From positions 1 through 15,249 of the forward strand of contig DATJBF010000078.1 of NCBI GenBank assembly GCA_035515475.1: a stretch of 15,249 nt of DNA, read 5' to 3'. The translations under genes were made by a program, and so were the position numbers. The first letter of the stretch is position 1. The number at the start of each line of letters is the position of its first letter. This stretch comes from DATJBF01 sp035515475 (lineage in GTDB: Bacteria > Verrucomicrobiota > Verrucomicrobiia > Palsa-1439). The notes beneath the pieces were generated by a model. That model saw only the letters and a list, made by a program, of their open reading frames with translations, ran no database searches and was not told the DNA's origin. Positions 5,455 to 12,596 of the stretch are shown piece by piece.

Positions 5455-6413
5455 TTGTTTTTGGACCAGTCCCGTCGCGGCGACTCGGGCGCAGTCTGGG
5501 GATCAACCACATCCCGCCCAAGGTCTGTTGCTACGCCTGCGTTTATTGCCAGGTCGGCGCGACGACCCGCCAGGAGATCGGGCGGTGTACGTTCTACCCA
5601 CCGGACCAGATCGAGCGCGAAGTGAAGGAACGCGTCACCCAACTCCGCGCTGCGGGAGAAACGATCGACTATCTGACTTTCGTACCCGACGGCGAGCCAA
5701 CCCTCGACCGGCATCTGGGAGAGTTGATCGACCGGCTGCGTCCACTGGGCCCGAAGATCGCCGTCATCACCAACGGCGCACTGCTTTATCAGCCTGACGT
5801 TCGCACCGAACTGGTCAGGCCCGACTGGGTTTCGCTCAAGGTGGATTCCGTGCGGGAGCGAATGTGGCACAACATCAACCGTCCGCACGCGGCCTTGCAG
5901 TTGCCGGCGGTGTTGGACGGCATGCGCCAGTTTGCCGGCACGTTCAAAGGAACGCTGACCACGGAGACAATGCTCGTCCACATGTGCAACGACACCGTCC
6001 AGGACCTCGAATCCGTCGCCGCATTTGTTGGCGAACTGCGGCCAGCCACCGCCTATGTCGCCGTGCCCACCCGGCCACCAGCCGAGCCGTGGGTCGAGCC
6101 GCCCAGCGAGGAGACCATCAATGCGGCTTACCAGGTTTTCCGAGCCCGGCTCCCGCGCGTCGAACTGCTCGTCGGCGACGAAGGGAACGTGTTTACGTCG
6201 ACCGGCGACGCGGCAGGTGATCTATTGAGCATCGCGGCGGTGCATCCGCTGCGGGCGGACGCGGTCGCCGCGCTGCTCGCCAAGACGGGCGCCGATTTCG
6301 GCGTTGTGCGCCGGTTGATCGCCGAAAAGAAACTGGCCGAAGAACACTATCAAGGTCAACGGTACTATTTGCGGCGGCTGCCAGGTACACCCCGGCCGCG
6401 CAACCATGCTTGA
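5451..6413 (+). CDS. Radical SAM protein, COG0731-like, with C-terminal helical/winged domain
   Basis: The protein has 320 residues from ATG 5451. An open frame continues 62 codons upstream but overlaps the thioesterase gene, so the ATGA-coupled start is chosen. The Fe4S4 site is C26-C-Y-A-C30-V-Y-C33 (C-x3-C-x2-C). Family features follow: PVPSRRLGRSLGIN before the cysteines, LTFVPDGEPTLDRHLGELID (SAM-binding GEP motif) and KIAVITNGALLY. This N-terminus resembles the COG0731 group (named after archaeal wyosine-type Tyw1) and related bacterial proteins of unknown reaction. Residues 245-310 look like a small helix-turn-helix-like domain (HPLRADAVAALLAKTGADFG). Bacteria do not normally make wyosine, so the product is unknown. 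The trmO neighbour raises a tRNA-modification role, but that is inference. Confidence 0.85.
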   Translation: MIVFGPVPSRRLGRSLGINHIPPKVCCYACVYCQVGATTRQEIGRCTFYPPDQIEREVKERVTQLRAAGETIDYLTFVPDGEPTLDRHLGELIDRLRPLGPKIAVITNGALLYQPDVRTELVRPDWVSLKVDSVRERMWHNINRPHAALQLPAVLDGMRQFAGTFKGTLTTETMLVHMCNDTVQDLESVAAFVGELRPATAYVAVPTRPPAEPWVEPPSEETINAAYQVFRARLPRVELLVGDEGNVFTSTGDAAGDLLSIAAVHPLRADAVAALLAKTGADFGVVRRLIAEKKLAEEHYQGQRYYLRRLPGTPRPRNHA

Positions 6414-6431
6414 TCGTTGGCAGGGCGCGGC

Positions 6432-7184
6432 TTACACGATGCCGCCATTCACCCGGATATTCTGGCCCGTGACCCAGTTGGCCGCGTCGCTCGCCAAAAA
6501 CGCCACCACCTCGGCAATCTCCGCCGGCTCCCCCAACCGCCCGAACACCGAGGCTTTGGCCAGTTGCCGTCGTTGCTCCTCAGTCTTGCCCGCATTGAAC
6601 AGTTCCGTGTCCGTCGGTCCCGGCGAAATGGCGTTGACCGTGATGCCTCGGGACGCCAATTCCCCGGCTAGCGAACGCGTCAGTTGTTCCACCGCGCCTT
6701 TGGTGGCCACGTACGCGCCGTAGGTCGGCATCGGCCGTGCCGTGGTCGAACTGGACAAATTGATGATGCGCCCGCCGTCGGCCAAGCGTTTCGCGGCCTG
6801 CTGGCAGGCGAAAAACGTGCCCTTCACGTTGACCGAGAAAATGCGATCGTATTCCTCCTCGGTGACGGCGCTCACCGGTTTCTGGAACATCATCCCGGCG
6901 TTGTTCACCAAAACGTCCAGTTTCCCGAAATGGGCAATGGTCTCGTCAAACATCCGCGCGACGTCGGAGACACGCCCGACGTCCGCCTGCACGGCCAACG
7001 CTTTCCCGCCAGCCGCTTCGATTTCGCCAACGAGTTGGCGGGCGGCCTCGGCGCTGTTGGCGTAGTTCACCGCCACGGCGGCACCGCCTCGGCTGAGCCG
7101 TTCGGCAATCGCGCGTCCAATCCCGCGCGATGCCCCGGTGACGAGGGCGACTTTTCCAGTCCATGTATCGTTCATGGTATTCAT
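6432..7184 (-). CDS. Short-chain dehydrogenase/reductase (FabG-like)
   Basis: The protein has 250 residues, the classical SDR length. It has TGASRGIG (16-23, NAD(P)-binding), D68 in QADVG, NNAG (94-97), the Ser of INLSSST (about 144-146), and Y158-V-A-T-K162 as catalytic Tyr and Lys. It ends with the usual NWVTGQNIRVNGGIV. A Ser-Arg after TGA favours NADPH. FabG, glucose 1-dehydrogenase-like and other ketoreductases share these motifs, so the substrate is not assignable. The start is ATG 7184 (or ATG 7175, three codons later); the frame extends further upstream but without family similarity. It is divergent from the methyltransferase (95-base gap) and converges on the radical SAM gene with an 18-base gap and no visible terminator. 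Confidence 0.88.
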   Translation of the reverse strand: MNTMNDTWTGKVALVTGASRGIGRAIAERLSRGGAAVAVNYANSAEAARQLVGEIEAAGGKALAVQADVGRVSDVARMFDETIAHFGKLDVLVNNAGMMFQKPVSAVTEEEYDRIFSVNVKGTFFACQQAAKRLADGGRIINLSSSTTARPMPTYGAYVATKGAVEQLTRSLAGELASRGITVNAISPGPTDTELFNAGKTEEQRRQLAKASVFGRLGEPAEIAEVVAFLASDAANWVTGQNIRVNGGIV

Positions 7185-7279
7185 GGAATAATGAGATGAA
7201 CCATCGTTCAAGCCGGTCCATTTCGCAATGGGAGTTCTGCGTGCTTGTATCCGCAGCGTCTTGCCGACAGAATACGGGT

Positions 7280-7927
7280 ATGTCCACGAAGACAAACGAC
7301 GCGAACGTACGCCGCTTCGACGAGAAAGCGAAAAACTGGGATGAGGAACCGCGCCGGGTGGCTATGGGCGCGGCCATCGCGCGAGCGGTGGAAGCCAAGT
7401 TGGACAAAAACCAGTGGCCCCGGTTGATGGATTACGGTTGCGGCACGGGATTGTGTTCCCTCCCGCTGGCCGGTCGCTGTGCGTCCGTGCTGGGCGTCGA
7501 TTCCTCCACTGAAATGCTGGCACGAATGGAGGCCAAGGCGCGCCGCGACGGACTGAGACACGTGACCACGCGTCGCCACGATTTGACCGCCGAACCATTG
7601 GCCGGGTTGGAGTTCGACGTCGTTTTGTGCGCGATGGCCCTGCATCACGTGCGCGAAGTCGGGCCGTTGCTGCAACGATTCCTTTCCCTGCTGTCGCCGA
7701 ACGGACTCCTGGCGATTGCTGATCTCGACGAGGAGGACGGCTCGTTTCATCAGGACGCCCGCGGTGTCGAACATCACGGATTCCGCCGGGAGTGGATCCA
7801 CGAACAGTTCCGCAGGGCCGGTTTCGCGCAGGTGGAGTTCGAGACGGTCTACGAGATTGAAAAACCGGATGCGAACGGCAGGTCCCGCCGTTTTCCCGTG
7901 TTTCTGGCAACGGCACGAAAACCGTAA
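7280..7927 (+). CDS. Class I SAM-dependent methyltransferase
   Basis: The protein has 215 residues from ATG 7280. The frame is open further upstream, but that part overlaps the divergent SDR promoter and lacks similarity. It opens RRFDEKAKNWDEEPRR, a common start in small-molecule methyltransferases. Motif I is LMDYGCGTGLCSLPLA (49-64), followed by VLGVDSSTEML (D74, ribose-binding acidic residue) and FDVVLCAMALHHV (motif IV region). The late segment, LLAIADLDEEDGSFH then HHGFRREWIHEQFRRAGF, is typical of Methyltransf_11/25 enzymes. The acceptor is unknown. Its stop codon TAA (7925-7927) lies within the -35-like box of the promoter for the downstream reductase, which begins 30 bases later. Confidence 0.87.
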   Translation: MSTKTNDANVRRFDEKAKNWDEEPRRVAMGAAIARAVEAKLDKNQWPRLMDYGCGTGLCSLPLAGRCASVLGVDSSTEMLARMEAKARRDGLRHVTTRRHDLTAEPLAGLEFDVVLCAMALHHVREVGPLLQRFLSLLSPNGLLAIADLDEEDGSFHQDARGVEHHGFRREWIHEQFRRAGFAQVEFETVYEIEKPDANGRSRRFPVFLATARKP

Positions 7928-7954
7928 CTTCGTGCGGCTCGATGGCTCTGTATT
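7923..7954 (+). promoter_or_regulatory. ECF-sigma-like promoter, copy 2 (CoA-disulfide reductase)
   Basis: CGTAACTT (7923-7930) and GGCTC (7944-7948) keep exactly the spacing seen at 2810 and 9681. The bases between differ, apart from C at aligned position 18. It ends 3 bases before ATG 7958, so a transcript would have a very short leader. The -35-like box includes the stop codon of the preceding gene. Confidence 0.45.
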
Positions 7955-7957
7955 AAC

Positions 7958-9685
7958 ATGTCTGCCAAACGAATTGTTATCGTCGGCGGTGTGGCGGGTG
8001 GCGCGAGCGCCGCCGCCCGGGCCCGGCGGCTGTGCGAGGACTGCGAAATCGTCGTCTTCGAGCGCGGACCGTACGTCTCGTTCGCCAACTGCGGCCTGCC
8101 CTATTTCGTCGGCGGCGAGATTGCCGAACAGGACAGTTTGCTGGTGCAGACGCCGCAGAGCCTCAAGGCGCGGTTCAACCTCGACGTCCGGGTCAATACC
8201 GAGGTGATTGCCATCGACCGCGCGGCGCGCCGGGTGAAAGTCCGCGAGCTGACTTCCGGCCGGGAATCCGAGGAACCGTACGACGCGCTGGTTTTGTCCA
8301 CGGGCGCGTTGCCGTTGAAGCCGCCGATCCCGGGCATCGATCGCCCCAATCATTTCACGGTCAGAAACATTCCCGACGTGGAGAAGATCATGGCCTGGTC
8401 GAAAGATTGCCAACGCTGCCGCGCCGTCGTGGTCGGCGGCGGCTACATCGGGTTGGAGATGGCCGAGCAATTGCAGCGGCGCGGTTTTCGCGTGACAATC
8501 GTGGAGGCGCTGCCGCAGGTGATGGCGCCGCTCGATCCCGAAATGGCCGCGTGGCTGCACCAGGAAATTCGCGCCAACGGCATCGCGCTTCATCTCAACG
8601 ATCCCGTCGCCGCGTTCGAAGACCCCGCAACGTGGGAGGGCGAGGCTCCTGCCGAGCTGAAACCGGACGGCTCGCCGGGAGGCTCGCCCTCCCGGCCACC
8701 GCGCGCATCCGTCGTCGTCCTGAAGAGCGGCGCGCGGTTGCCGGCCGATTCTGTGATTCTCGGCCTCGGGGTAAAGCCGGAGACGAAGCTCGCGCGCGAA
8801 GCCGGGCTGGAAATTGGCGAACGCGGCGGCATCCGCGTCGACGAACATCTTCAGACCAGCGACCCGGACATTTGGGCCGTGGGCGACGCCATCGAAGTGC
8901 GCGACGGCGTCACGGGTCAGTGGGCGCTTATTCCGCTGGCGGGCCCGGCCAACCGACAAGGCCGGACTGCCGCCGACAACATTTTGGGGCGCCCGTCGCG
9001 CTACGACGGCACGTGGGGCACGGCGATTCTGCGGTTGTTCAACCTCACTGCGGGCGGCACCGGTGCGAACGGGAAGACGTTGCGCCGGCTCGGGATCCCA
9101 TTCCAAACGATCCATCTTCATCCCAACTCGCACGCCGGCTATTACCCCGGTGCCGAACCGATCGCGCTGAAGATTCTGTTCGCCCCCGACACCGGCAAAC
9201 TGCTCGGCGCGCAGGCCGTCGGCCACGAAGGTGTGGACAAACGGATCGACGTCCTGGCGACCGCGTTGAAGGCCGGCCTGACGGTGCACGACCTGGCCGA
9301 GTTGGAACTCGCCTATGCGCCGCCGTACGGCAGCGCCAAAGACCCGGTCAATCTCGCCGGTATGGCCGCGCAAAACGTGTTGGCGGGCGACGTCGCCGTC
9401 GCGCAGTGGCCAGAAATCACATCGCTAGACCCGAAATCAACTGTCCTGCTGGATGTCCGCCGGCCCGACGAGCGGGCGAAAGGGTTCATTCCCGGCTCGA
9501 TTCACATTCCGCTGGATCAACTTCGTTCGCGGATCGACGAACTCCCGCGGGACCGCGAGATCGTCGTTTATTGCCACAGTGGCCAGCGGTCGTACTACGC
9601 GGCGCGGATCCTGACGCAGCACGGGTTTCGCGCCCGCAATCTCACCGGGTCGTATCGCACCTGGAAAACCGCGCAGGATCTGTAA
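7958..9685 (+). CDS. CoA-disulfide/persulfide reductase with C-terminal rhodanese domain
   Basis: The protein has 575 residues, matching CoADR-RHD proteins. Domain order: FAD-binding Rossmann (GGVAGGASAAARARR, 10-24); the active-site Cys45 in SFANCGLPYFVGG; NAD(P)H-binding VVGGGYIGLEMAEQL (about 158-172); a second FAD motif IWAVGDAIEVRDG; a dimerisation domain with AGYYPGAEP; and rhodanese at about 470-575 with catalytic Cys539 in YCHSGQRS. Characterised relatives reduce CoA disulfide, CoA persulfide or polysulfide with NAD(P)H, so a role in persulfide/sulfane-sulfur handling in the cytoplasm is likely. An in-frame palindromic repeat encodes about 23 extra residues from W226, in the NADH-domain region. 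The start is ATG 7958, without Shine-Dalgarno but just behind the ECF-like motif. The small membrane proteins and efflux genes follow on the same strand. Confidence 0.9.
   Translation: MSAKRIVIVGGVAGGASAAARARRLCEDCEIVVFERGPYVSFANCGLPYFVGGEIAEQDSLLVQTPQSLKARFNLDVRVNTEVIAIDRAARRVKVRELTSGRESEEPYDALVLSTGALPLKPPIPGIDRPNHFTVRNIPDVEKIMAWSKDCQRCRAVVVGGGYIGLEMAEQLQRRGFRVTIVEALPQVMAPLDPEMAAWLHQEIRANGIALHLNDPVAAFEDPATWEGEAPAELKPDGSPGGSPSRPPRASVVVLKSGARLPADSVILGLGVKPETKLAREAGLEIGERGGIRVDEHLQTSDPDIWAVGDAIEVRDGVTGQWALIPLAGPANRQGRTAADNILGRPSRYDGTWGTAILRLFNLTAGGTGANGKTLRRLGIPFQTIHLHPNSHAGYYPGAEPIALKILFAPDTGKLLGAQAVGHEGVDKRIDVLATALKAGLTVHDLAELELAYAPPYGSAKDPVNLAGMAAQNVLAGDVAVAQWPEITSLDPKSTVLLDVRRPDERAKGFIPGSIHIPLDQLRSRIDELPRDREIVVYCHSGQRSYYAARILTQHGFRARNLTGSYRTWKTAQDL
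8633..8697. repeat. REP-like palindromic repeat inside CoA-disulfide reductase gene
   Basis: The arms GGGAGGGCGAGGCTC (8634-8648) and GAGGCTCGCCCTCCC (8679-8693) are inverted, with 14 of 15 bases pairing. The repeat is translated as WEGEAPAELKPDGSPGGSPS, low-complexity residues with no counterpart in the enzyme family. The part 8668-8693, read on the minus strand, matches 13460-13485 at 25 of 26 bases. Confidence 0.75.
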
Positions 9686-9712
9686 CTTTTCCGCGGTCCG
9701 CGGCTCAGAACC
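9681..9712 (+). promoter_or_regulatory. ECF-sigma-like promoter, copy 3 (DUF6132/efflux operon)
   Basis: TGTAACTTTT (9681-9690) and CGGCTCAG (9701-9708), then ACC and AGTGA as in copy 1. It lies 15 bases before ATG 9728, and the -35-like box contains the stop codon of the reductase gene (TAA 9683-9685). It would give the efflux genes their own start site. Confidence 0.6.
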
Positions 9713-9727
9713 AGTGAGAGGAATCCT

Positions 9728-9895
9728 ATGATCACGAATTACATCATCGGCGGCGTTGTTGGCGGCGTGCTCGGATTCGGGTACTACAAGCTGGTCGGCT
9801 GCGCGACGGGCACATGTCCGTTGACAAGCAACCCGTGGATCAGCACACTCTTCGGCATGTTCATCGGCGGACTCATCGCCGGTTCGTTTCGCTAA
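9728..9895 (+). CDS. Small membrane protein, DUF6132-like
   Basis: The protein has 55 residues. A first glycine-rich membrane segment (YIIGGVVGGVLGFGYYKLVG) is followed by CATGTCPLTSNPWISTLFG, then a second membrane segment (MFIGGLIAGSF). The G-C-x5-C-P-x-T-S-N-P-W/Y loop between two hydrophobic segments is the hallmark I recall for DUF6132. The two cysteines (residues about 25 and 30) could face a thiol or metal. Function is unknown, but such genes commonly sit with rhodanese, DUF2892 and YeeE/YedE-type sulfur genes, which fits the upstream reductase. The start is ATG 9728, just behind the third ECF-like motif, with AGAGGA-like purines 7-12 bases ahead. The next gene follows after 22 bases. 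Confidence 0.75.
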   Translation: MITNYIIGGVVGGVLGFGYYKLVGCATGTCPLTSNPWISTLFGMFIGGLIAGSFR

Positions 9896-9903
9896 CGCAA
9901 CAC

Positions 9904-9909
9904 AGGAGG
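9904..9909 (+). promoter_or_regulatory. Strong ribosome binding site for DUF2892 gene
   Basis: AGGAGG, 8 bases before ATG 9918. It is the best Shine-Dalgarno in the window; most other genes here have weak ones or depend on overlap. Confidence 0.7.
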
Positions 9910-9917
9910 AGCGTCCC

Positions 9918-10133
9918 ATGACCCTCGAACGTTACATCCGCATCATTGCCGGCTCATTTATCCTGATCAGTCTCGCACTGGCCCACTGGGTCAGCCCCTA
10001 CTGGCTCTGGTTCACGGCCTTCGTCGGCGTGAACCTGCTGCAGTCAGGCTTCACGAAATGGTGCTTGATGGAGGATATCCTCAAGAAACTCGGCGTCGCC
10101 GGTTCGTGCTGCGGTTCGGCGGCGGCCAAGTGA
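9918..10133 (+). CDS. DUF2892 small membrane protein
   Basis: The protein has 71 residues. It begins MTLERYIRIIAGSFILISLA, then LAHWVSPYWLWFTAFVGVNLLQSGFTKWCLMEDILKKLGV. This is the two-helix DUF2892 pattern: an N-terminal ERxxRxxAG, a second helix ending in N-L-x-Q-x-x-F-T-x-W-C, and a short amphipathic tail. The same domain forms the membrane part of the rhodanese protein YgaP. The tail ends CCGSAAAK, giving three cysteines that could bind a thiol or metal. A strong AGGAGG lies 8 bases before ATG 9918. The stop TGA overlaps the GTG start of the TolC-like gene, so the two are translationally coupled. Biochemical function is unknown. Confidence 0.85.
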   Translation: MTLERYIRIIAGSFILISLALAHWVSPYWLWFTAFVGVNLLQSGFTKWCLMEDILKKLGVAGSCCGSAAAK

Positions 10134-11500
10134 AACCCCTCGTCGCCATTACGGTCCTGGCGGTATTCTTGACCCCGACGGTGCCGGCGGGACTGCTCGC
10201 TCGAGCGAGCGCGGCGCAACCGGCGTCGGCGCGGGCCTTGACGCTCGACGAAGCGGAGAAGCTCGCGCTCGGGAAGAATCCCGACCTCGCCTCGGCACAA
10301 CAGCGCGTGAACGCGGCGCGGGCGGCGCTCCAGCAGGCCAACGCGGCGTTCTGGCCGCAGGTTCGCGTGAGCGAGAGCTACGCCGCCAGCGACAATCCCG
10401 TCCAGGCGTTCATGATGACGCTCAACCAGCGCGCGTTCAACTTCGGCGCAAATTTCAATCATCCCGACACGACCGACAACTTGAACACGAAGGTGCTGGC
10501 GACCTACCCGCTCTACAACGGCGGAAGCGATCTCGCCGCGCGTCAGGCTGCGCGTCTCGGCGCGGAAGCCGGAGAGAATTCCCTCGACGCCGTCCGCAAC
10601 GAACTGGTGTTCGAGGTGGCCCGGGGGTTTTACACGGTCGGCAAGGCCCGCCAGTTCGTGCGCGCCGCCGAAGCGGCCGTGGCCAGCATGGAGTCGAACC
10701 TCAACGTCGCCAGCAACCGGTTCACCCAGGGCACGGTCCTCAAGAGCGATTTCCTCGACGCGGAAGTGCGTCTCTCCGAAGCACGCGAAAACCTCGTCCG
10801 CGCCCAGAACGCCCTGGCGATTTCCGAAACCATTTTCCGCAACGTAGTCGGCGTCGGCGAGAAAGAAGACGTGACGGCGGGAGAGACCAGCGTGGAGGGT
10901 GAAGCGCGGGAGCGTGGGAGCGAGCCGATCAGCAGCGCTGCGGAACTCGATGTTTCCCACCGCCCCGAACTCCTGGCCGCCCGGAAGGCCGCCGACGCCG
11001 CCGAGCGACAGGTGCGCGCGGCGTTCGGCGGGCACCTGCCCCGGGTCAACGCGTTTGCCAGTTACGATCTCGACAGCGGCGACGCGCGCCGGTACGAGGA
11101 CAGCTGGGTCGCGGGCGTCAGCGTCGAGTTGGACGTGTTCGACGGATTCCTGACGCGCGGCAAGGTGGCTGAAGCGCGGGCCAATCTCGCCGCGGCGCAC
11201 GACGCGCTCCGGAAAACGGAACTGAGCCTGGAACTCGAAGCGAAGGAGGCGCAACTGAACCTTAACGAGGCGCAGTCGCGACTCGCCACCACCGAGCGGG
11301 TGGTCGCGCAAGCCCAGGAGAGCCTGCAGATCACCAAGGAGCGTTACGGCAACGGGCTCGCGCTGCTGACCCAGTTGCTCGACGCCGAGACCGCGCTGAC
11401 CGCCGCGCGCCAGCGTCGCGCCGCCGCGGAAGCCGATTACCAAATTGCCCGGGCCGCGTTGGACAAGGCGCTGGGCCGGGGCTGGAAGGAAAGGCAATGA
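10130..11500 (+). CDS. TolC-family outer membrane efflux protein
   Basis: The protein has 456 residues from GTG 10130, which overlaps the DUF2892 stop as GTGA. An upstream ATG at 10058 is rejected because it would bury the signal peptide. Residues 1-29 (MKPLVAITVLAVFLTPTVPA, then ARASA) are a signal peptide cut near ASA-AQ. The mature protein has two OEP repeats, each with a long helical hairpin: LTLDEAEKLALGKNPDLASA opens the first, and AAELDVSHRPELLAARKAAD opens the second at about residue 270. LDVFDGFLTRGKVAEARANL and a C-terminal LDAETALTAARQRRAAAEAD are typical. It should form the trimeric outer-membrane channel for the adaptor and RND pump that follow. Its stop overlaps the next start by 4 bases (ATGA). 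Confidence 0.92.
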   Translation: MKPLVAITVLAVFLTPTVPAGLLARASAAQPASARALTLDEAEKLALGKNPDLASAQQRVNAARAALQQANAAFWPQVRVSESYAASDNPVQAFMMTLNQRAFNFGANFNHPDTTDNLNTKVLATYPLYNGGSDLAARQAARLGAEAGENSLDAVRNELVFEVARGFYTVGKARQFVRAAEAAVASMESNLNVASNRFTQGTVLKSDFLDAEVRLSEARENLVRAQNALAISETIFRNVVGVGEKEDVTAGETSVEGEARERGSEPISSAAELDVSHRPELLAARKAADAAERQVRAAFGGHLPRVNAFASYDLDSGDARRYEDSWVAGVSVELDVFDGFLTRGKVAEARANLAAAHDALRKTELSLELEAKEAQLNLNEAQSRLATTERVVAQAQESLQITKERYGNGLALLTQLLDAETALTAARQRRAAAEADYQIARAALDKALGRGWKERQ

Positions 11501-12513
11501 ATCATCGTTCTCGGTGCACCGTGGGAGAGGCGTCCGCGCCGCCATGGCCGGTCATTCTGATCGCCGCCGCCATCGCGCTCCTGCCCGTCGGCTGCGGACG
11601 GCATGAGCCGGCCGCGCCCCAAGGTCCGGCGGTCAAAGTGCAAACGCTGGAAATCCAACTCCAGCGCGCCCCGGATGTCTACGAGGCCGTCGGCACCGTC
11701 CGCGCGAAGCTGACCGCGACCGTCTCGCCGCGCGTGATGGCAACGATCCAGCAGATTCCCGTCAAGGCCGGCGATTTCGTCCGGGCGGGCGATGAACTCG
11801 CGCGGTTGGACGACCGCGACCTCCGGGCCGAGTACGTGCGCGCCCAGGCCGACTACGACCGGTTCAAGAACCTGCTGGAAAAAGAAGCGGCTACGCGCGC
11901 CGAGTTCGACGCGGTACAGTCCCGGTACCGGACGGCGGAAGCGAACCTGAGTTACGCCGACATCACGGCGCCGTTCGACGGAGTGGTCGGCCAGAAGTTG
12001 TGCGACGTGGGCGACCTGGCGTCGCCCGGCAAACCGCTGTTCGTGGTCGAGCAACCGAGCGATTTTCGTCTTGAGACGCAGGTGCCCGAGCGGTTCGCGG
12101 GCGTCATCGGCGCCGGAAAACCCGTGCACGTGGTGATCGACGCGACCGGCGAGAAATGCGACGGCACGATTGGGGAAGTCGATCCCGCGGGCGACCCGGC
12201 GAGCCACACGTTCGTCGTGAAGATCGACCTGCGCTGCCAGCAGGCGTTGAAGTCGGGACAGTTCGGCCGGGCCGAATTGTTCGTCGGCGAACGCACTGGT
12301 TTGTTCGTGCCCCGGGGGGCCATCCACGAACGTGGGCAACTGACGTACGTGTTGGTCGCCGCCGACGGCGCGGCGCGGATGCGGCTGGTGAAACCGGGCG
12401 GCGGCTATGCCGACCTGGTCGAACTGCTTTCCGGCGTGCAGGTCGGCGACCGCGTGATCGTGAAGGCGGAAGGAGAACTGAGCGACGGACAACAGATCAG
12501 CGCTTTACCTTGA
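11497..12513 (+). CDS. RND efflux periplasmic adaptor (MFP/HlyD family)
   Basis: The protein has 338 residues. An N-terminal hydrophobic segment (VILIAAAIALLPVGCG, about 19-34) ends in a Cys at 33. The -1 Gly suits a lipobox but Pro at -3 is atypical, so lipoprotein status is uncertain. Domain order follows the family: barrel-sandwich half (EAVGTVRAKLTATVSPRVMA, IPVKAGDFVRAGDELARLDD), a short helical hairpin (QADYDRFKNLLEKEAATRAE), the second lipoyl half (ITAPFDGVVGQKLCDVGDLA), a beta-barrel and a membrane-proximal domain (VPRGAIHERGQLTYVLVAAD). It starts at ATG 11497 within the tolC-like stop. An 83-base gap with two hairpins separates it from the pump gene. It would connect pump and outer-membrane channel in the periplasm. 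Confidence 0.92.
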   Translation: MNHRSRCTVGEASAPPWPVILIAAAIALLPVGCGRHEPAAPQGPAVKVQTLEIQLQRAPDVYEAVGTVRAKLTATVSPRVMATIQQIPVKAGDFVRAGDELARLDDRDLRAEYVRAQADYDRFKNLLEKEAATRAEFDAVQSRYRTAEANLSYADITAPFDGVVGQKLCDVGDLASPGKPLFVVEQPSDFRLETQVPERFAGVIGAGKPVHVVIDATGEKCDGTIGEVDPAGDPASHTFVVKIDLRCQQALKSGQFGRAELFVGERTGLFVPRGAIHERGQLTYVLVAADGAARMRLVKPGGGYADLVELLSGVQVGDRVIVKAEGELSDGQQISALP

Positions 12514-12514
12514 T

Positions 12515-12538
12515 CCTCTCCCCGCTTGCGGGGAGAGG
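12515..12538. repeat. Hairpin repeat 1 in adaptor-pump gap
   Basis: CCTCTCCCCGC (12515-12524 plus C at 12525) pairs perfectly with GCGGGGAGAGG (12528-12538) around a 2-base loop. It begins 1 base after the adaptor stop. No U-run follows, so it is a weak terminator candidate at best; this CT/GA-rich palindrome type is a widespread intergenic repeat. Confidence 0.75.
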
Positions 12539-12545
12539 AGAGTCC

Positions 12546-12580
12546 CCTCTCCCTTCGGCAGGGAGAGGCTCAGGGTGAGG
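12546..12580. repeat. Hairpin repeat 2 in adaptor-pump gap
   Basis: CCTCTCCC (12546-12553) pairs with GGGAGAGG (12561-12568) over a 7-base loop, followed by CTCAGGGTGAGG. This is the common 'ccctcaccctgag...ctctccc' intergenic repeat read from the other strand. In tandem with hairpin 1 it fills most of the gap before the pump start codon. Confidence 0.7.
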
Positions 12581-12596
12581 GTCGAATCCCATCACA

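Noticed and set aside
7208..9373. 721-codon minus-strand open frame
   Set aside because: It is opposite the methyltransferase and CoA-disulfide reductase, has no recognisable domain, and its Arg/Gln/His-rich composition is typical of antisense frames.
8032..9717. 561-codon plus-strand frame overlapping the reductase
   Set aside because: It is the +1-type shadow of the reductase and consists largely of Arg, Gly and Ala without domain structure.
10892..10940. Third copy of the palindromic repeat in the TolC-like gene (translated VEGEARERGSEP)
   Set aside because: The residues look like a repeat insert, but I could not align the DNA convincingly to the 8668/13460 core.
9998..11545. 515-codon minus-strand open frame
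   Set aside because: It is antisense to the TolC-like gene, whose signal peptide and OEP repeats are clear.
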